From an uncultured Helicobacter sp. (GTDB lineage Bacteria; Campylobacterota; Campylobacteria; Campylobacterales; Helicobacteraceae), in assembly GCA_949298825.1 (NCBI GenBank), contig CASFYB010000006.1:21935-85934 (forward strand): 64,000 nucleotides of DNA, in the 5' to 3' direction. Made by a program: the position numbers and the translations under genes. Below, piece by piece: positions 1-8,907 of the stretch. Each line of letters begins with the position of its first letter. Within the stretch, counting starts at the first letter, position 1. The notes beneath the pieces are model-generated. The model searched no databases. It was given only the letters and a program-made list of their open reading frames with translations, and was not told where the DNA came from.

Positions 1-102
1 TTATTTTTTTAAGCGGATTTTTCTTGCATATTTAGTGCTTTTAGATTGTTAGTCTAAGTCTTTTTTGTTACAATTTATAAGAAGTTATGATAAAGGATTT
101 TT

Positions 103-2868
103 ATGGATTATAAAGAGACTCTTTGTTTGCCACAGACTCAGTTTTCTATGCGTGGAAATTTGCCTAATAATGAACCTATACGCTATAAACAGTGGAGGGA
201 TAATCATAGCTATAAGAAAATGCTCACTTTAAGAGCAGATGCTACAAAAAGCTTTTATCTTCATGATGGACCGCCTTATGCAAATGGTCATTTGCATATT
301 GGTCATGCACTCAATAAAATCCTAAAAGACATTATCATTAAGTTTCATTATTTTAATGGAGAAAAGATCGCCTATACGCCTGGTTGGGATTGTCATGGAT
401 TGCCTATAGAGCAGCAAGTAGAAAAAGCCCTTGGCAGAGAAAAAAAGCAGACTTTAAGTACAAAAGAGATTAGAGCACTTTGTCGTGAACATGCAGCCAA
501 GTTTGTGAAGATCCAAAGTGATGAGTTTGAAAGTCTTGGGGTATTGGGAGATTTTGATAATCCTTATAAAACAATGGATTTTAAATTTGAAGCTGATATT
601 TATCGCACTCTAATCAAAGTGATACAAAATGGATTATTGGCTCAAAGAAATAAGCCAATTTACTGGAGTTGGGCTTGTCAGACAGCGCTTGCAGATGCTG
701 AGGTGGAGTATCAAGATAAGCAATCAGATTCTGTATTTGTGGCTTTTAATCTAGATAAAGAGGCTTTGGCTAAACTTGGGATTGAAGCAGGAGCTATGGT
801 GATATGGACCACTACTCCTTGGACATTACCAGCTAATGTTGCTATAGCATTAAATCCTAAAGCTAGCTATGTACTGACTAAAAATGGCTATATCGTGGCT
901 AAGGCTTTGCATGAGAAAATGGTAGAAAATGGAGTGGTGGATTCTGAAATTATAGGTGAGTTTGATGCTAAGAATCTTGAAAATCTTAATGCTATTAATC
1001 CTTTAAATAATAGATCTTCTCGTTTGATTTTAGGTGAGCATGTAAGCTTAGATGATGGTACGGGCGCAGTACATACAGCAACTGGACATGGTGAGGAGGA
1101 TTACTATGTGGGCTTGAAATATGATTTAGAAGTATTAATGCCTGTAGATGATTATGGTTGCTATGATCAAGAGATCATCCAAAAAAAGCTTTTACCAGAA
1201 TCTTTTTTAGGCAAGCATATTTTTAAGGCTCAAGATGAGATCTTAAAACTTTTGGGCACATCACTTTTAAAGCATCAAAAGATTACACACTCCTATCCAC
1301 ATTGCTGGCGATCTCATGAGCCTGTCATTTATAGAGCTACCACGCAGTGGTTTATTTTGATGGATAAGCCTATGGAGCATGGAGAGGCAAAGGGTAAGAC
1401 CTTGCGTCAAGTCGCACTAGAAGAGATTGATAAAACTATTTTTTACCCTGAGGCGGGGCGCAATCGCATCCGATCGATGGTGGAAAATAGACCAGATTGG
1501 TGTATTTCTAGGCAGAGGGATTGGGGTGTGCCTATTGCTATTTTTTATAATAAAAAAACAGGTGAACATCTATTTGATTGTGAGGTGTTGGAGTTTATTG
1601 CAAATCGCTTTGAAAAAGAAGGTTGTGATATTTGGTGGAGTGAAGATATCAAATCCTTATTGCCAAAAGACTATGAGCATTTAGCTGGTGATTTAGAAAA
1701 AGGTATGCATATTTTAGATGTTTGGTTTGAGAGTGGCAGCACATGGAATGCAGTGCTTAAAAATAAAGATAATGCATCAAAATATGAAGCAGGTGAGTAT
1801 CCAGCTGATATGTATTTAGAGGGAAGCGATCAGCATAGAGGTTGGTTCCAAAGCTCTCTTTTACTCTCTTGTGCGATCAATGGGCATGCGCCTTTTAAGT
1901 CTGTACTCACACATGGCTTTACTGTGGATGAGAAGGGTGAAAAGATGAGTAAAAGCAAGGGCAATGTTATTGCTCCTGAAAATGTTTTGAAAACCCAAGG
2001 CAGTGAGATTTTACGCTTATGGGTGGGGATGAATGACTATCATAGCGATTTAAAAATATCTAGCAACATCCTTACTCAAGTAAGTGAGCAGTATAGAAAG
2101 CTAAGAAATACTATCCGCTTTCTGCTTGCTAATATTAATGACTTAGAGAATCTAGCTAGCTTTGAAGAGATGAGCGAGATTGATGCTTGGATTTTAAATG
2201 TTAGTGCGGATGTGTTTGAACGTGTGAGGGGATATTTTAGCCAATATGATTTTGTTAAGGGCTTGCAGATATTGATGCATTATGTTGCCAATGAACTAAG
2301 TGGAATCTATATGGACTTATGCAAAGATAGTCTTTATTGTGATGATAGGGATTCTAGGGCTGTGCGTGCATCAAAAAGCGCGATGCTTTATATCGCTCGT
2401 AATTTGATGCATATTCTTGCCCCTATTCTTACCTATAGCATTGATGAGGCAATCGAGTTTGCTCCTGATATCTTTAAAAAGGCAGGTGGCGGGGAGATCA
2501 AAGATGTATTTGAGCTCACCCCCCTTGAGATAAAAAAAGTCCCCTTGAAACAGAATTTTGATTTTCTTCTTGCTCTTCGTTCTAAGTTTGGAGAGGTGAT
2601 TGATCATCTCAAGAAAGAAAAGATTATTAAATCTAGCCTTGAGGCTTGTATCGTAAGTCAGGTGGATTTTGATGATTTAGATAAATGGCTCATTATCAGT
2701 CAGGCACTTAAAGAAGTCAATAATAAAGAGCGTTTGGCTAGTTTTGAGGTGGATGGCATGATATTTGAGCTTTATTATGCAGATGGACATAAATGTCCAA
2801 GATGCTGGAGATATCTTGCTAGCATAGAAGATGGGCTATGTGAGCGATGCAAGGAAGTGATTAGATAA
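103..2868 (+). CDS. ileS: Isoleucyl-tRNA synthetase
   Basis: This cytoplasmic class I aminoacyl-tRNA synthetase charges tRNA-Ile. The 921-residue length is normal for bacterial IleS. The HIGH signature is at residues 65-68 (NGHLHIGHAL) and the KMSKS signature at about 614-618. The editing-domain segment with TTPWTLPAN lies between them, and a C-terminal zinc-binding pattern is visible (CPRCWRY then CERC). The ATG has an AAAGG ribosome binding site about seven bases upstream. The gene stands alone and converges on the amino acid permease, with a shared hairpin between the stops. The identification is secure from the motifs and the full-length domain order. Confidence 0.98.
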   Translation: MDYKETLCLPQTQFSMRGNLPNNEPIRYKQWRDNHSYKKMLTLRADATKSFYLHDGPPYANGHLHIGHALNKILKDIIIKFHYFNGEKIAYTPGWDCHGLPIEQQVEKALGREKKQTLSTKEIRALCREHAAKFVKIQSDEFESLGVLGDFDNPYKTMDFKFEADIYRTLIKVIQNGLLAQRNKPIYWSWACQTALADAEVEYQDKQSDSVFVAFNLDKEALAKLGIEAGAMVIWTTTPWTLPANVAIALNPKASYVLTKNGYIVAKALHEKMVENGVVDSEIIGEFDAKNLENLNAINPLNNRSSRLILGEHVSLDDGTGAVHTATGHGEEDYYVGLKYDLEVLMPVDDYGCYDQEIIQKKLLPESFLGKHIFKAQDEILKLLGTSLLKHQKITHSYPHCWRSHEPVIYRATTQWFILMDKPMEHGEAKGKTLRQVALEEIDKTIFYPEAGRNRIRSMVENRPDWCISRQRDWGVPIAIFYNKKTGEHLFDCEVLEFIANRFEKEGCDIWWSEDIKSLLPKDYEHLAGDLEKGMHILDVWFESGSTWNAVLKNKDNASKYEAGEYPADMYLEGSDQHRGWFQSSLLLSCAINGHAPFKSVLTHGFTVDEKGEKMSKSKGNVIAPENVLKTQGSEILRLWVGMNDYHSDLKISSNILTQVSEQYRKLRNTIRFLLANINDLENLASFEEMSEIDAWILNVSADVFERVRGYFSQYDFVKGLQILMHYVANELSGIYMDLCKDSLYCDDRDSRAVRASKSAMLYIARNLMHILAPILTYSIDEAIEFAPDIFKKAGGGEIKDVFELTPLEIKKVPLKQNFDFLLALRSKFGEVIDHLKKEKIIKSSLEACIVSQVDFDDLDKWLIISQALKEVNNKERLASFEVDGMIFELYYADGHKCPRCWRYLASIEDGLCERCKEVIR

Positions 2869-2869
2869 G

Positions 2870-2892
2870 AAAAGAGGAATCACCCTCTTTTT
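2870..2892. terminator. Bidirectional terminator between ileS and the permease
   Basis: An 8-bp stem (AAAAGAGG paired with CCTCTTTT) has a six-base loop. It has T residues after it on the plus strand and an A/T-rich run on the other side. It starts just after the ileS stop and overlaps the last codons of the converging permease gene, so it could end transcription in both directions. Confidence 0.6.
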
Positions 2893-4241
2893 AATCTATT
2901 TTGTAGCACATACCCTAGATAGCAGATTAGGATAAAGACAAGTGTGGCGATGATTGGTACTTGTTGCATTTTATCAAAGCAACATCCAATGATAGATAGA
3001 GTCATTAAGACTAAAGCCATAATTGGCGTATAGGGCATAAATGGTGTTTTATAAGGTAGTTTGGCCTCTTCTTGTTTATTTATTTTTTTGCGGAAATTAT
3101 ATTGAGCAAGACTTACAGACATCCAGGTCAATAATGATGTAAAACCAGACATTCCGATTAATGTTGCAAATACTAACTCTGGTGAAAATATCAATGATCC
3201 AAGCGCACTAAGCCCACCAAGCATTGAGAATATAACAGCATTAATCGGTATCCCTCTAGAGTTGACTTTGCCAAAAAAGGCTGGAATCTTTTTTTGATTC
3301 CCCAGGCTCCATAGCATCCTAGATGAGGCATAGAGAGCTGAGTTGCTTACAGAAAAAATGGCAATGATGATAATAAAATTCATAATATCACCGGCAAATG
3401 GGATGCCAATTTTATCTAGTACGGCTACAAATGGGCTGGCTGAGGTTTTAGCATCATCATAGGGTAAAAGAGTGGAGATGATAAATACTGTCCCGATAAA
3501 AAAGACTACAAGGCGCCAGAGTGTGGCATTAATAGCTTTTGGCATGGCTTCTTGTGGATTTTTAGTTTCACCTACAGCAACACCAATCACTTCAGTACCA
3601 GAGAAAGCAAAGTTTACAGCTAGAATCGTCATCAAAATTGCCCCCATACCATTTGGGAACCATCCATCAGAATAGTAGTTGATAAATGTCAGCCCTATCC
3701 CATCTTTAAAAATATGATAGACAATAACCCCAAGCCCAAGAATAAGAAAAATAGCGACAGCTACCACCTTTATAAATGAGAGGATGAATTCACCTTCGGC
3801 AAATATTTTGACTGTAAAAATATTGAGGGCAAAAATAATGATTCCAAAGATACTGGCCCAAACCCATACAGGAGAGTTAGGAAACCATTTTTGCATCAAG
3901 AGCCCTACAGCTGTAAACTCACCCCCCAATGCCACGACCCATGTCAGCCAGTATAACCACGTGACAATATAGCCTATAGATGGTGAGATAAAATTATGAG
4001 CATATTCACCAAAGCTAGCAGTATGAGGAAATGCAGAGCTAAGCTCACCCAAAGAAAGCATCACTGTATAAACAATAATAGCTCCTATGCAATAAGAAAG
4101 CAGCGTGCCAAGTGCGCCAGCATGGTGGAGATTTTCTCCTGTGGCGACAAAAAGCCCTGTACCAATCACACCACCAAAAGCAATCATCATCAGATGGCGG
4201 TTTTTCATAATGCGGCGAAAGCCTTGGTTATTACCTTGCAA
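2880..4241 (-). CDS. rocE: Amino acid permease, RocE/LysP-type (APC superfamily)
   Basis: This is an inner-membrane amino acid transporter of the AAT branch of the APC superfamily. The N-terminal signature GGVIGTGLF is at about residues 23-31, and roughly twelve hydrophobic segments run through 453 residues, the usual length. The closest relatives I recall are H. pylori RocE and lysine permeases; the substrate (arginine, ornithine or lysine) is inferred. The start is a TTG with AAGGA six bases upstream. The first ATG, twelve codons later, would remove the conserved basic stretch before the signature. It lies nine bases after cdtC and is probably co-transcribed with the toxin genes. Confidence 0.88.
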   Translation of the reverse strand: MQGNNQGFRRIMKNRHLMMIAFGGVIGTGLFVATGENLHHAGALGTLLSYCIGAIIVYTVMLSLGELSSAFPHTASFGEYAHNFISPSIGYIVTWLYWLTWVVALGGEFTAVGLLMQKWFPNSPVWVWASIFGIIIFALNIFTVKIFAEGEFILSFIKVVAVAIFLILGLGVIVYHIFKDGIGLTFINYYSDGWFPNGMGAILMTILAVNFAFSGTEVIGVAVGETKNPQEAMPKAINATLWRLVVFFIGTVFIISTLLPYDDAKTSASPFVAVLDKIGIPFAGDIMNFIIIIAIFSVSNSALYASSRMLWSLGNQKKIPAFFGKVNSRGIPINAVIFSMLGGLSALGSLIFSPELVFATLIGMSGFTSLLTWMSVSLAQYNFRKKINKQEEAKLPYKTPFMPYTPIMALVLMTLSIIGCCFDKMQQVPIIATLVFILICYLGYVLQNRLKRG

Positions 4242-4250
4242 GTTATATCC

Positions 4251-4814
4251 TTATTTTGACAATATTTTGGCATCCCTAAGCGGTGGGGCAATAACTAACA
4301 GAAAACGCGTATCTATGAGCGTTAATGGATTAAAAAAGCATTTTTTAATACCAAAGTCTCGTCCACGAGGTAGCTGAGGATTGTCAAATACCATAATACA
4401 TTCATCACCATTTAAGACTAAAGAGCGGATCTGTACGGCTGAAGAGCTTGTGGGCATGATGGAAAATAGAGTTTCAAATAACCCCTCTTCAATATCCTTT
4501 TTGCAGGGTTTAGGACGGAAAAAGCCACTCTCATCAATCCCAAGACAAACATTATCATTCTTAGGACTTACAAACTGTACGATACCATAAGGCATCTTTT
4601 TGCCAATAGGATCTTTATCTTTAAACTTATCAGGCAAAGTGATTTCTCTAAGCTTCCAGTTTACTTCATTATCATCAACCTTTAAGATATCGCCAGAAAA
4701 AAGACTTCTTAGATGAAAGGTTTCTGTAAAGTCATCCAAGTCTTCAACAGGCATAGCATGGCCCAATGAAATAAGGCTTAGGGCTAAAAGATAGATTGTA
4801 ATTATTTTTTTCAT
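4251..4814 (-). CDS. cdtC: Cytolethal distending toxin subunit C
   Basis: CdtC is the second lectin-like binding subunit of cytolethal distending toxin. With CdtA it delivers CdtB to host cells. The 187-residue protein starts with a signal peptide (MKKIITIYLLALSLISLGHA), followed by a ricin-B-like region with a GIVQFVSPKNDNVCLGID segment. The end, residues ~150-187, carries RGRDFGIKKCFFNPL, typical of CdtC. It begins nine bases after cdtB and is followed nine bases later by the permease gene. Position after cdtA and cdtB makes the call firm although the sequence of CdtC is poorly conserved between species. Confidence 0.93.
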   Translation of the reverse strand: MKKIITIYLLALSLISLGHAMPVEDLDDFTETFHLRSLFSGDILKVDDNEVNWKLREITLPDKFKDKDPIGKKMPYGIVQFVSPKNDNVCLGIDESGFFRPKPCKKDIEEGLFETLFSIMPTSSSAVQIRSLVLNGDECIMVFDNPQLPRGRDFGIKKCFFNPLTLIDTRFLLVIAPPLRDAKILSK

Positions 4815-4823
4815 CCTTACTCC

Positions 4824-5642
4824 TTAAAATCGTCCAAAGCGTACAGGAAAGTGATCTGAAGCCAGATAGGAGCGCACACTAGCTGCCATTAAGATCGCAG
4901 CAATAGCAGGCAGGCTGGCAGTTGTTGGTGTCATATCTGTGCGACCAATAACTGCATAATCTAGCGTCCTATCTTCTGTTTGACCACTATGGGTAGCAGA
5001 GTTTGGAGATATGATTCTAATATTGTTGGTCACGCGCGTATCAAGTCCGCTTTGCAGGCTTGCTGGCGATCGGTTGAAATCCCCAGCAACCATCCAGTTG
5101 ATATTTGACATACTAGAAAAGCTATCATGCACGGCTGTTATTAGAGCAGCAGCATCTCCACCACCATTAGCAAGTGCATGGATAGAAAAGAATGCATCAT
5201 CACCAATACGAATGCCAAGCGCAGGACGTGAGGTTTGAGGGGCAATGGAGTTTTGATATACAACAAAAACTTCATCCGCCCTGCGATCAGATACGATAGC
5301 TAGATTAACACGTCTAGCACCTACATCTAAAGGAGCATAGTAGATAAAAACTTCGCGTGGACGAGAAGCTGTGCCTAGATTCCAGGTAAATTCCTCTACA
5401 GGTGTGCCCCCTGGTTGTACCATACGACCCGTTCTAACAGCTGTGGATGGCAGAGATCCTGCTTCTTGTACCATGAGGATATTCACAGGATTATCACCAG
5501 TGATGAGTTGTCTTACAGAGATATTCCATTTGCTTTCTGTCCTAGCAGATGCGCCTTGGAGATTCCAAGTGCCAACCTTATAGTCCTCTAGTGCTCCAAA
5601 AAGTAAGCTAAAACTCAAAATAAATAGGCTTAGTTTTTTCAT
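4824..5642 (-). CDS. cdtB: Cytolethal distending toxin subunit B (DNase I-like)
   Basis: CdtB is the catalytic toxin subunit. It is known as a DNase I/phosphatase-fold nuclease that enters the host nucleus, breaks DNA and causes G2 arrest. A signal peptide covers about residues 1-17. The fold's active-site landmarks are all visible: WNLQG near 26-30, E60, H155 in SIHALANGG, D188 and N190 in GDFNRSP, D228 in LDYAV, and D263-H264 in SDHFPVRF. At 272 residues it has the family length. Nothing suggests inactivation: the frame is intact and every expected catalytic position is present. It sits nine bases from both cdtA and cdtC. Confidence 0.98.
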   Translation of the reverse strand: MKKLSLFILSFSLLFGALEDYKVGTWNLQGASARTESKWNISVRQLITGDNPVNILMVQEAGSLPSTAVRTGRMVQPGGTPVEEFTWNLGTASRPREVFIYYAPLDVGARRVNLAIVSDRRADEVFVVYQNSIAPQTSRPALGIRIGDDAFFSIHALANGGGDAAALITAVHDSFSSMSNINWMVAGDFNRSPASLQSGLDTRVTNNIRIISPNSATHSGQTEDRTLDYAVIGRTDMTPTTASLPAIAAILMAASVRSYLASDHFPVRFGRF

Positions 5643-5651
5643 GTGATCTCC

Positions 5652-6371
5652 TTATGGCATAGCAATGGGGGTAGGACGAGTGGTTGGTGCTATAATAAAC
5701 CATTGCTGATCAAGATTATAGGTATTTTGACCTACACATGAAACTGTATAAATGCTATAGTAGCGGGTTTTTCTAATAACAGGCGTTTGAAGGCAAGTTT
5801 TTGTGGCTTGATTTTTAATCTGAAAGGCTTTATTATCAAAGGGGATTAGATCCCATTTTTGGGAAGGGTTATTAAAGTTGCAGCCTGTGTGTATGACACC
5901 GCTACCATAGGCGCTAAGACAAGTATCAGTATCTGTGTTTCTAAAGTTTACAGATCCATCAGAATGAGTGATAATCTGCCATACCCTTAGATTACCAAAA
6001 GAAAGGCTATCAAATGGAGTATAGCCCCAGACCCAGTTTCCTGGATGGCGAGCCCAGACTGTTAAAAGACCCCCAGAAGCACTCATGATCCCTACAAAAT
6101 CAGAGCGTTCTACACCCCCACTACCTTTAGATGGTGTCACTCTACCATTAGTGCCTACAGCTAGTAGGGCTACTTTGGATGAGTGATTCTCTCCATTGAT
6201 GGGTTCTGGCTTTTGATTTGGAGCTAGTTCTACTGGTGGTGTTGGTACATTGCCAATGCCAAGTGGATCGCTAAAATCTTGCCCCTTAGCCGTAGTAGGA
6301 GGTACAGATGCGCAACCAAAAAACAAGAAAGCTCCAATTGCAAACAACAAGAGAGCGAAGGTTTTTCTCAT
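5652..6371 (-). CDS. cdtA: Cytolethal distending toxin subunit A (lipoprotein)
   Basis: CdtA is the lectin-like binding subunit. Its signal peptide ends in a lipobox with Cys20 (LFFGC), so it should be membrane-anchored through lipid. A proline-rich linker follows, then a ricin-B domain from about residue 95 with QKWDLIPF and QQWFII repeats of the QxW type. The 239-residue length fits. The start codon overlaps the stop of the upstream membrane-protein gene by ATGA (6368-6371), so its translation is probably coupled to that gene. cdtB follows after nine bases. Confidence 0.95.
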   Translation of the reverse strand: MRKTFALLLFAIGAFLFFGCASVPPTTAKGQDFSDPLGIGNVPTPPVELAPNQKPEPINGENHSSKVALLAVGTNGRVTPSKGSGGVERSDFVGIMSASGGLLTVWARHPGNWVWGYTPFDSLSFGNLRVWQIITHSDGSVNFRNTDTDTCLSAYGSGVIHTGCNFNNPSQKWDLIPFDNKAFQIKNQATKTCLQTPVIRKTRYYSIYTVSCVGQNTYNLDQQWFIIAPTTRPTPIAMP

Positions 6372-7402
6372 TTTGCTTCCTTTGTATTAAAGATAAAAAG
6401 CTCAAGTGGGTAGGATTTGCCCTGAGAGCGTAGATCCATATAGGCACGAATATTTAAAAACTCATCCTTGCTCATTGAGCTAAGGCGTTGCAAGACTTGA
6501 CTATTTAGCTCCAAGTCACATAGCACATACAAAAAGCTAAGTTCTGCTTTTTCATCAGAAATGGCAAGATTTTCAAAAAACTTTACCCATACATCAGGAC
6601 CTAAGAATCCTTTCAGACTTTTTGCTAGCTTAACATAATCATTCTCAGTAAGCTTAGCTTTTTTACAAAAAGTAATAAGATCGGTTTCTGGAAGAAACAT
6701 TTGATAGCTCTTAAGTGTATCTACAGTTTTAAAAAACATCTCCTGATCCATAAATGTTGTAGATTCTAGTAGTTTTTTTATTTCTTTTGCACTGCATTTT
6801 TCTAGAATCTTCAAAAAGATTGTTTTTTTGTTTTCAGGGGTGATCTCTGGATCACTAAGAGCCATAAAGCCAATTTTGTATTCTTTTTTGGTTTTGTTGA
6901 TTAGATTCTTGATTACAAAAGGATTATCTTTGCTAAAACCATATTTGCGTAAATCTTGCTCATAGCCTAGTTCAATCTGCCCAAGAATATCAAAAAGCTG
7001 ATCAATTTTATTTAGCCCGCTATTTTGGGTATTAAGCTTTGGCTGAAGTTGGAACTTACGCAATATCTTTGAGAGTAGAAGAAAATTTTTATTATTATAG
7101 ATAGCTGGTGTGTAGTTATCCCTGCCTGTCTGCTCAAGAATCTGGCTAACAAGACGCATAAAATCTCTTTGCTCTTGATATGAGGCGATTTTAGAGCGTA
7201 TCCAATCAATGATAAAAAAGAGCATACCAAAAGCAACCAAAAGCCCTAGAGCAATACTAAGCCATATACTTCTTGGTAGGGCGATGGTATTTGCATCATT
7301 TCCTTGAGGGATATTAAGTTGTTCTGGGGAGAAGCCATATGTATATATGCCTAGGGCAATGATAATGATAAGTACTAATCCCATATAGTATTTAAGCTTC
7401 AT
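6368..7402 (-). CDS. Unknown two-helix membrane protein coupled to cdtA
   Basis: I do not recognise this 344-residue protein. Two hydrophobic segments are visible, about residues 7-22 and 47-67, separated by a short polar stretch. The rest, about residues 70-344, is soluble, charged and mostly helical in character, with repeated Lys/Leu/Glu-rich segments (for example KKTIFLKILEKCSAKEIKKL). If both segments span the membrane, the large C-terminal part would be cytoplasmic. Start ATG has AAAGGA upstream. Its stop overlaps the cdtA start by ATGA, and rlmH ends 21 bases before it, so it is part of the same run. A role with the toxin is only suggested by this coupling. Confidence 0.8.
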   Translation of the reverse strand: MKLKYYMGLVLIIIIALGIYTYGFSPEQLNIPQGNDANTIALPRSIWLSIALGLLVAFGMLFFIIDWIRSKIASYQEQRDFMRLVSQILEQTGRDNYTPAIYNNKNFLLLSKILRKFQLQPKLNTQNSGLNKIDQLFDILGQIELGYEQDLRKYGFSKDNPFVIKNLINKTKKEYKIGFMALSDPEITPENKKTIFLKILEKCSAKEIKKLLESTTFMDQEMFFKTVDTLKSYQMFLPETDLITFCKKAKLTENDYVKLAKSLKGFLGPDVWVKFFENLAISDEKAELSFLYVLCDLELNSQVLQRLSSMSKDEFLNIRAYMDLRSQGKSYPLELFIFNTKEAK

Positions 7403-7423
7403 TATCTAATCCTTTCTGTCAAA

Positions 7424-7876
7424 TTATTTGTGATAGGGGTGATTATTTATTATGCTTAAAGCACGATATATCTGCTCACAAAGCACTAGCTTTGCAATCT
7501 TATGTCCAAATGTTAAGGCCGATAGACTTAAAGATTGTACTGTGCTAAGGAAGCCATCCTCAAAGCCATGTGCCCCGCCAATAAAAAAGTTAATAACCTG
7601 TGTATCTAATAGTTTAGCAAATCCAAAGCTATCATGCATCTTTCCATCTGGGTGCAGGGCTATATTTTTAGCCTGTTGATTGAGATAAGGTTGGAGGGCT
7701 TTTGTGTAGGATAGTTTAGCCTCTGTAATGCTTCCTTTATGGGCTTTAATGATTGCAGGCGTGAAGATATTAAAAATATTGAGTTCACTGCCAAAAGAGC
7801 GACACATTTTTTGATATTCTTGTGCCCATTCTTCTTGCTTTGTTTCTTTAGCTATACAGTATAGGTTGATTTTCAT
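7424..7876 (-). CDS. rlmH: 23S rRNA pseudouridine-1915 N3-methyltransferase
   Basis: RlmH methylates pseudouridine 1915 in helix 69 of 23S rRNA using S-adenosylmethionine. It is a small SPOUT-class enzyme of about 150 residues. The trefoil-knot SAM-binding loop is seen as FFIGGAHGF, and the C-terminus ends in EQIYRALSIINNHPYHK, the family hallmark. I choose the ATG at 7876 (protein MKINLYCIAK); an in-frame TTG three codons earlier is also possible. Its start lies inside the end of accD, a 29-base overlap, suggesting translational coupling. Confidence 0.95.
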   Translation of the reverse strand: MKINLYCIAKETKQEEWAQEYQKMCRSFGSELNIFNIFTPAIIKAHKGSITEAKLSYTKALQPYLNQQAKNIALHPDGKMHDSFGFAKLLDTQVINFFIGGAHGFEDGFLSTVQSLSLSALTFGHKIAKLVLCEQIYRALSIINNHPYHK

Positions 7877-8720
7877 GATTACCAACTAGCATTAAGATAA
7901 TGTCGCTAAGTGTTTTTTTAATATCTTTACGAGAAACCACCATGTCAATCAGCCCACGTTCAAGCAAAAACTCCGCTGTTTGGAATCCTTCTGGTAGATC
8001 TGAACCAATAGTTTGTTTGATAACCCTGGCTCCAGCAAAGCCGATCATAGCGCCTGGTTCAGCAATAATGAGATCTCCTAAAAATGCAAAAGATGCACTA
8101 ACTCCACCAAATGTCGGATCACAGAGTAGGGAGATAAAAGGTAGATGAGCTTCAGAAAGTTTATTGAGTGCAGCTGAAGTTTTTGCCATTTGCATAAGCG
8201 AGAAGGTTGATTCTTGCATCCTAGCACCACCGCTTGTAGAAATAATAATAAGGGCTTGCTTTTGTTTGCATGCACGGTTAATAGCACGTACAATCTTTTC
8301 CCCTTCTACAGAGCCTAGGCTTCCACCCATAAAAGCAAAGTCAAAAACGACAAGCTGGATAGGCACTTTATTGATTCTAGCTTGACCAGCGATCACAGAG
8401 CTAGGACGCCCAGCTTTTTCTTGGTGCTTTTTTATCCTTTGCTTATAGCTTTCTTTGTCAACAAAATTTAGTGGATCGATAGGAGATAGATCTTTATCAA
8501 ACTCTACAAAACTGCCCTCATCGCATAAAATTTCAATACGTTGTGTGGCGGTGATTCTAAAATGGTAGCCGCACTTTGGGCATATATGAAGCTGAGAAAT
8601 AACCTCTTTATAATACATAAGCGCTTGACATTTATCGCATTTAATCCAGTGAGATGAGGTATCGATAGTAGCGCGTGACTCATCTTTTTTGATTTTCTTT
8701 AAAAAATCTGTAAAGCCCAT
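7848..8720 (-). CDS. accD: Acetyl-CoA carboxylase carboxyltransferase beta subunit
   Basis: AccD is one half of the carboxyltransferase that moves carboxyl from biotin to acetyl-CoA, the first step of fatty acid synthesis. The N-terminal zinc ribbon has Cys28, Cys31, Cys47 and Cys50 (CDKCQ...CPKC). The crotonase-like core includes STSGGARMQE and GFAGARVIKQT. The 290-residue length is normal. The ATG has AAGGAAG just upstream. It is the first gene of the minus-strand run that continues through rlmH, the unknown membrane protein, cdtABC and the permease. Confidence 0.97.
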   Translation of the reverse strand: MGFTDFLKKIKKDESRATIDTSSHWIKCDKCQALMYYKEVISQLHICPKCGYHFRITATQRIEILCDEGSFVEFDKDLSPIDPLNFVDKESYKQRIKKHQEKAGRPSSVIAGQARINKVPIQLVVFDFAFMGGSLGSVEGEKIVRAINRACKQKQALIIISTSGGARMQESTFSLMQMAKTSAALNKLSEAHLPFISLLCDPTFGGVSASFAFLGDLIIAEPGAMIGFAGARVIKQTIGSDLPEGFQTAEFLLERGLIDMVVSRKDIKKTLSDIILMLVGNHENQPILYS

Positions 8721-8868
8721 TTTCTTCCTTAAGCGATGACTTAGAACATATAATTACCTGAAATCATAGCAAATCTTTGTTTAGTTTATCTTTAAAAGCG
8801 CAGCTCAAGTATTTTATTTTAGAGCTTGGTCGACTAAGTGTGATATTTTAGATAAATTATTTTTATTT

Positions 8869-8874
8869 TATAAT
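8869..8874 (+). promoter_or_regulatory. Probable -10 element for recO
   Basis: TATAAT lies 33 bases before the recO ATG in a very AT-rich stretch. No convincing -35 box is visible, which is usual for this genus. Confidence 0.4.
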
Positions 8875-8907
8875 GTTTATTAAATTTGAAATTAGGATTT
8901 AGTTAGG

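Noticed and set aside
3472..4377. Several plus-strand open frames antisense to the permease and cdtC
   Set aside because: They follow the codon pattern of the genes on the other strand, have no ribosome sites and resemble no protein.
2880..8720. The cdt cluster as part of a prophage or genomic island
   Set aside because: No integrase, transposase, direct repeat or sharp composition change is visible, and the flanking genes are in continuous operon spacing.
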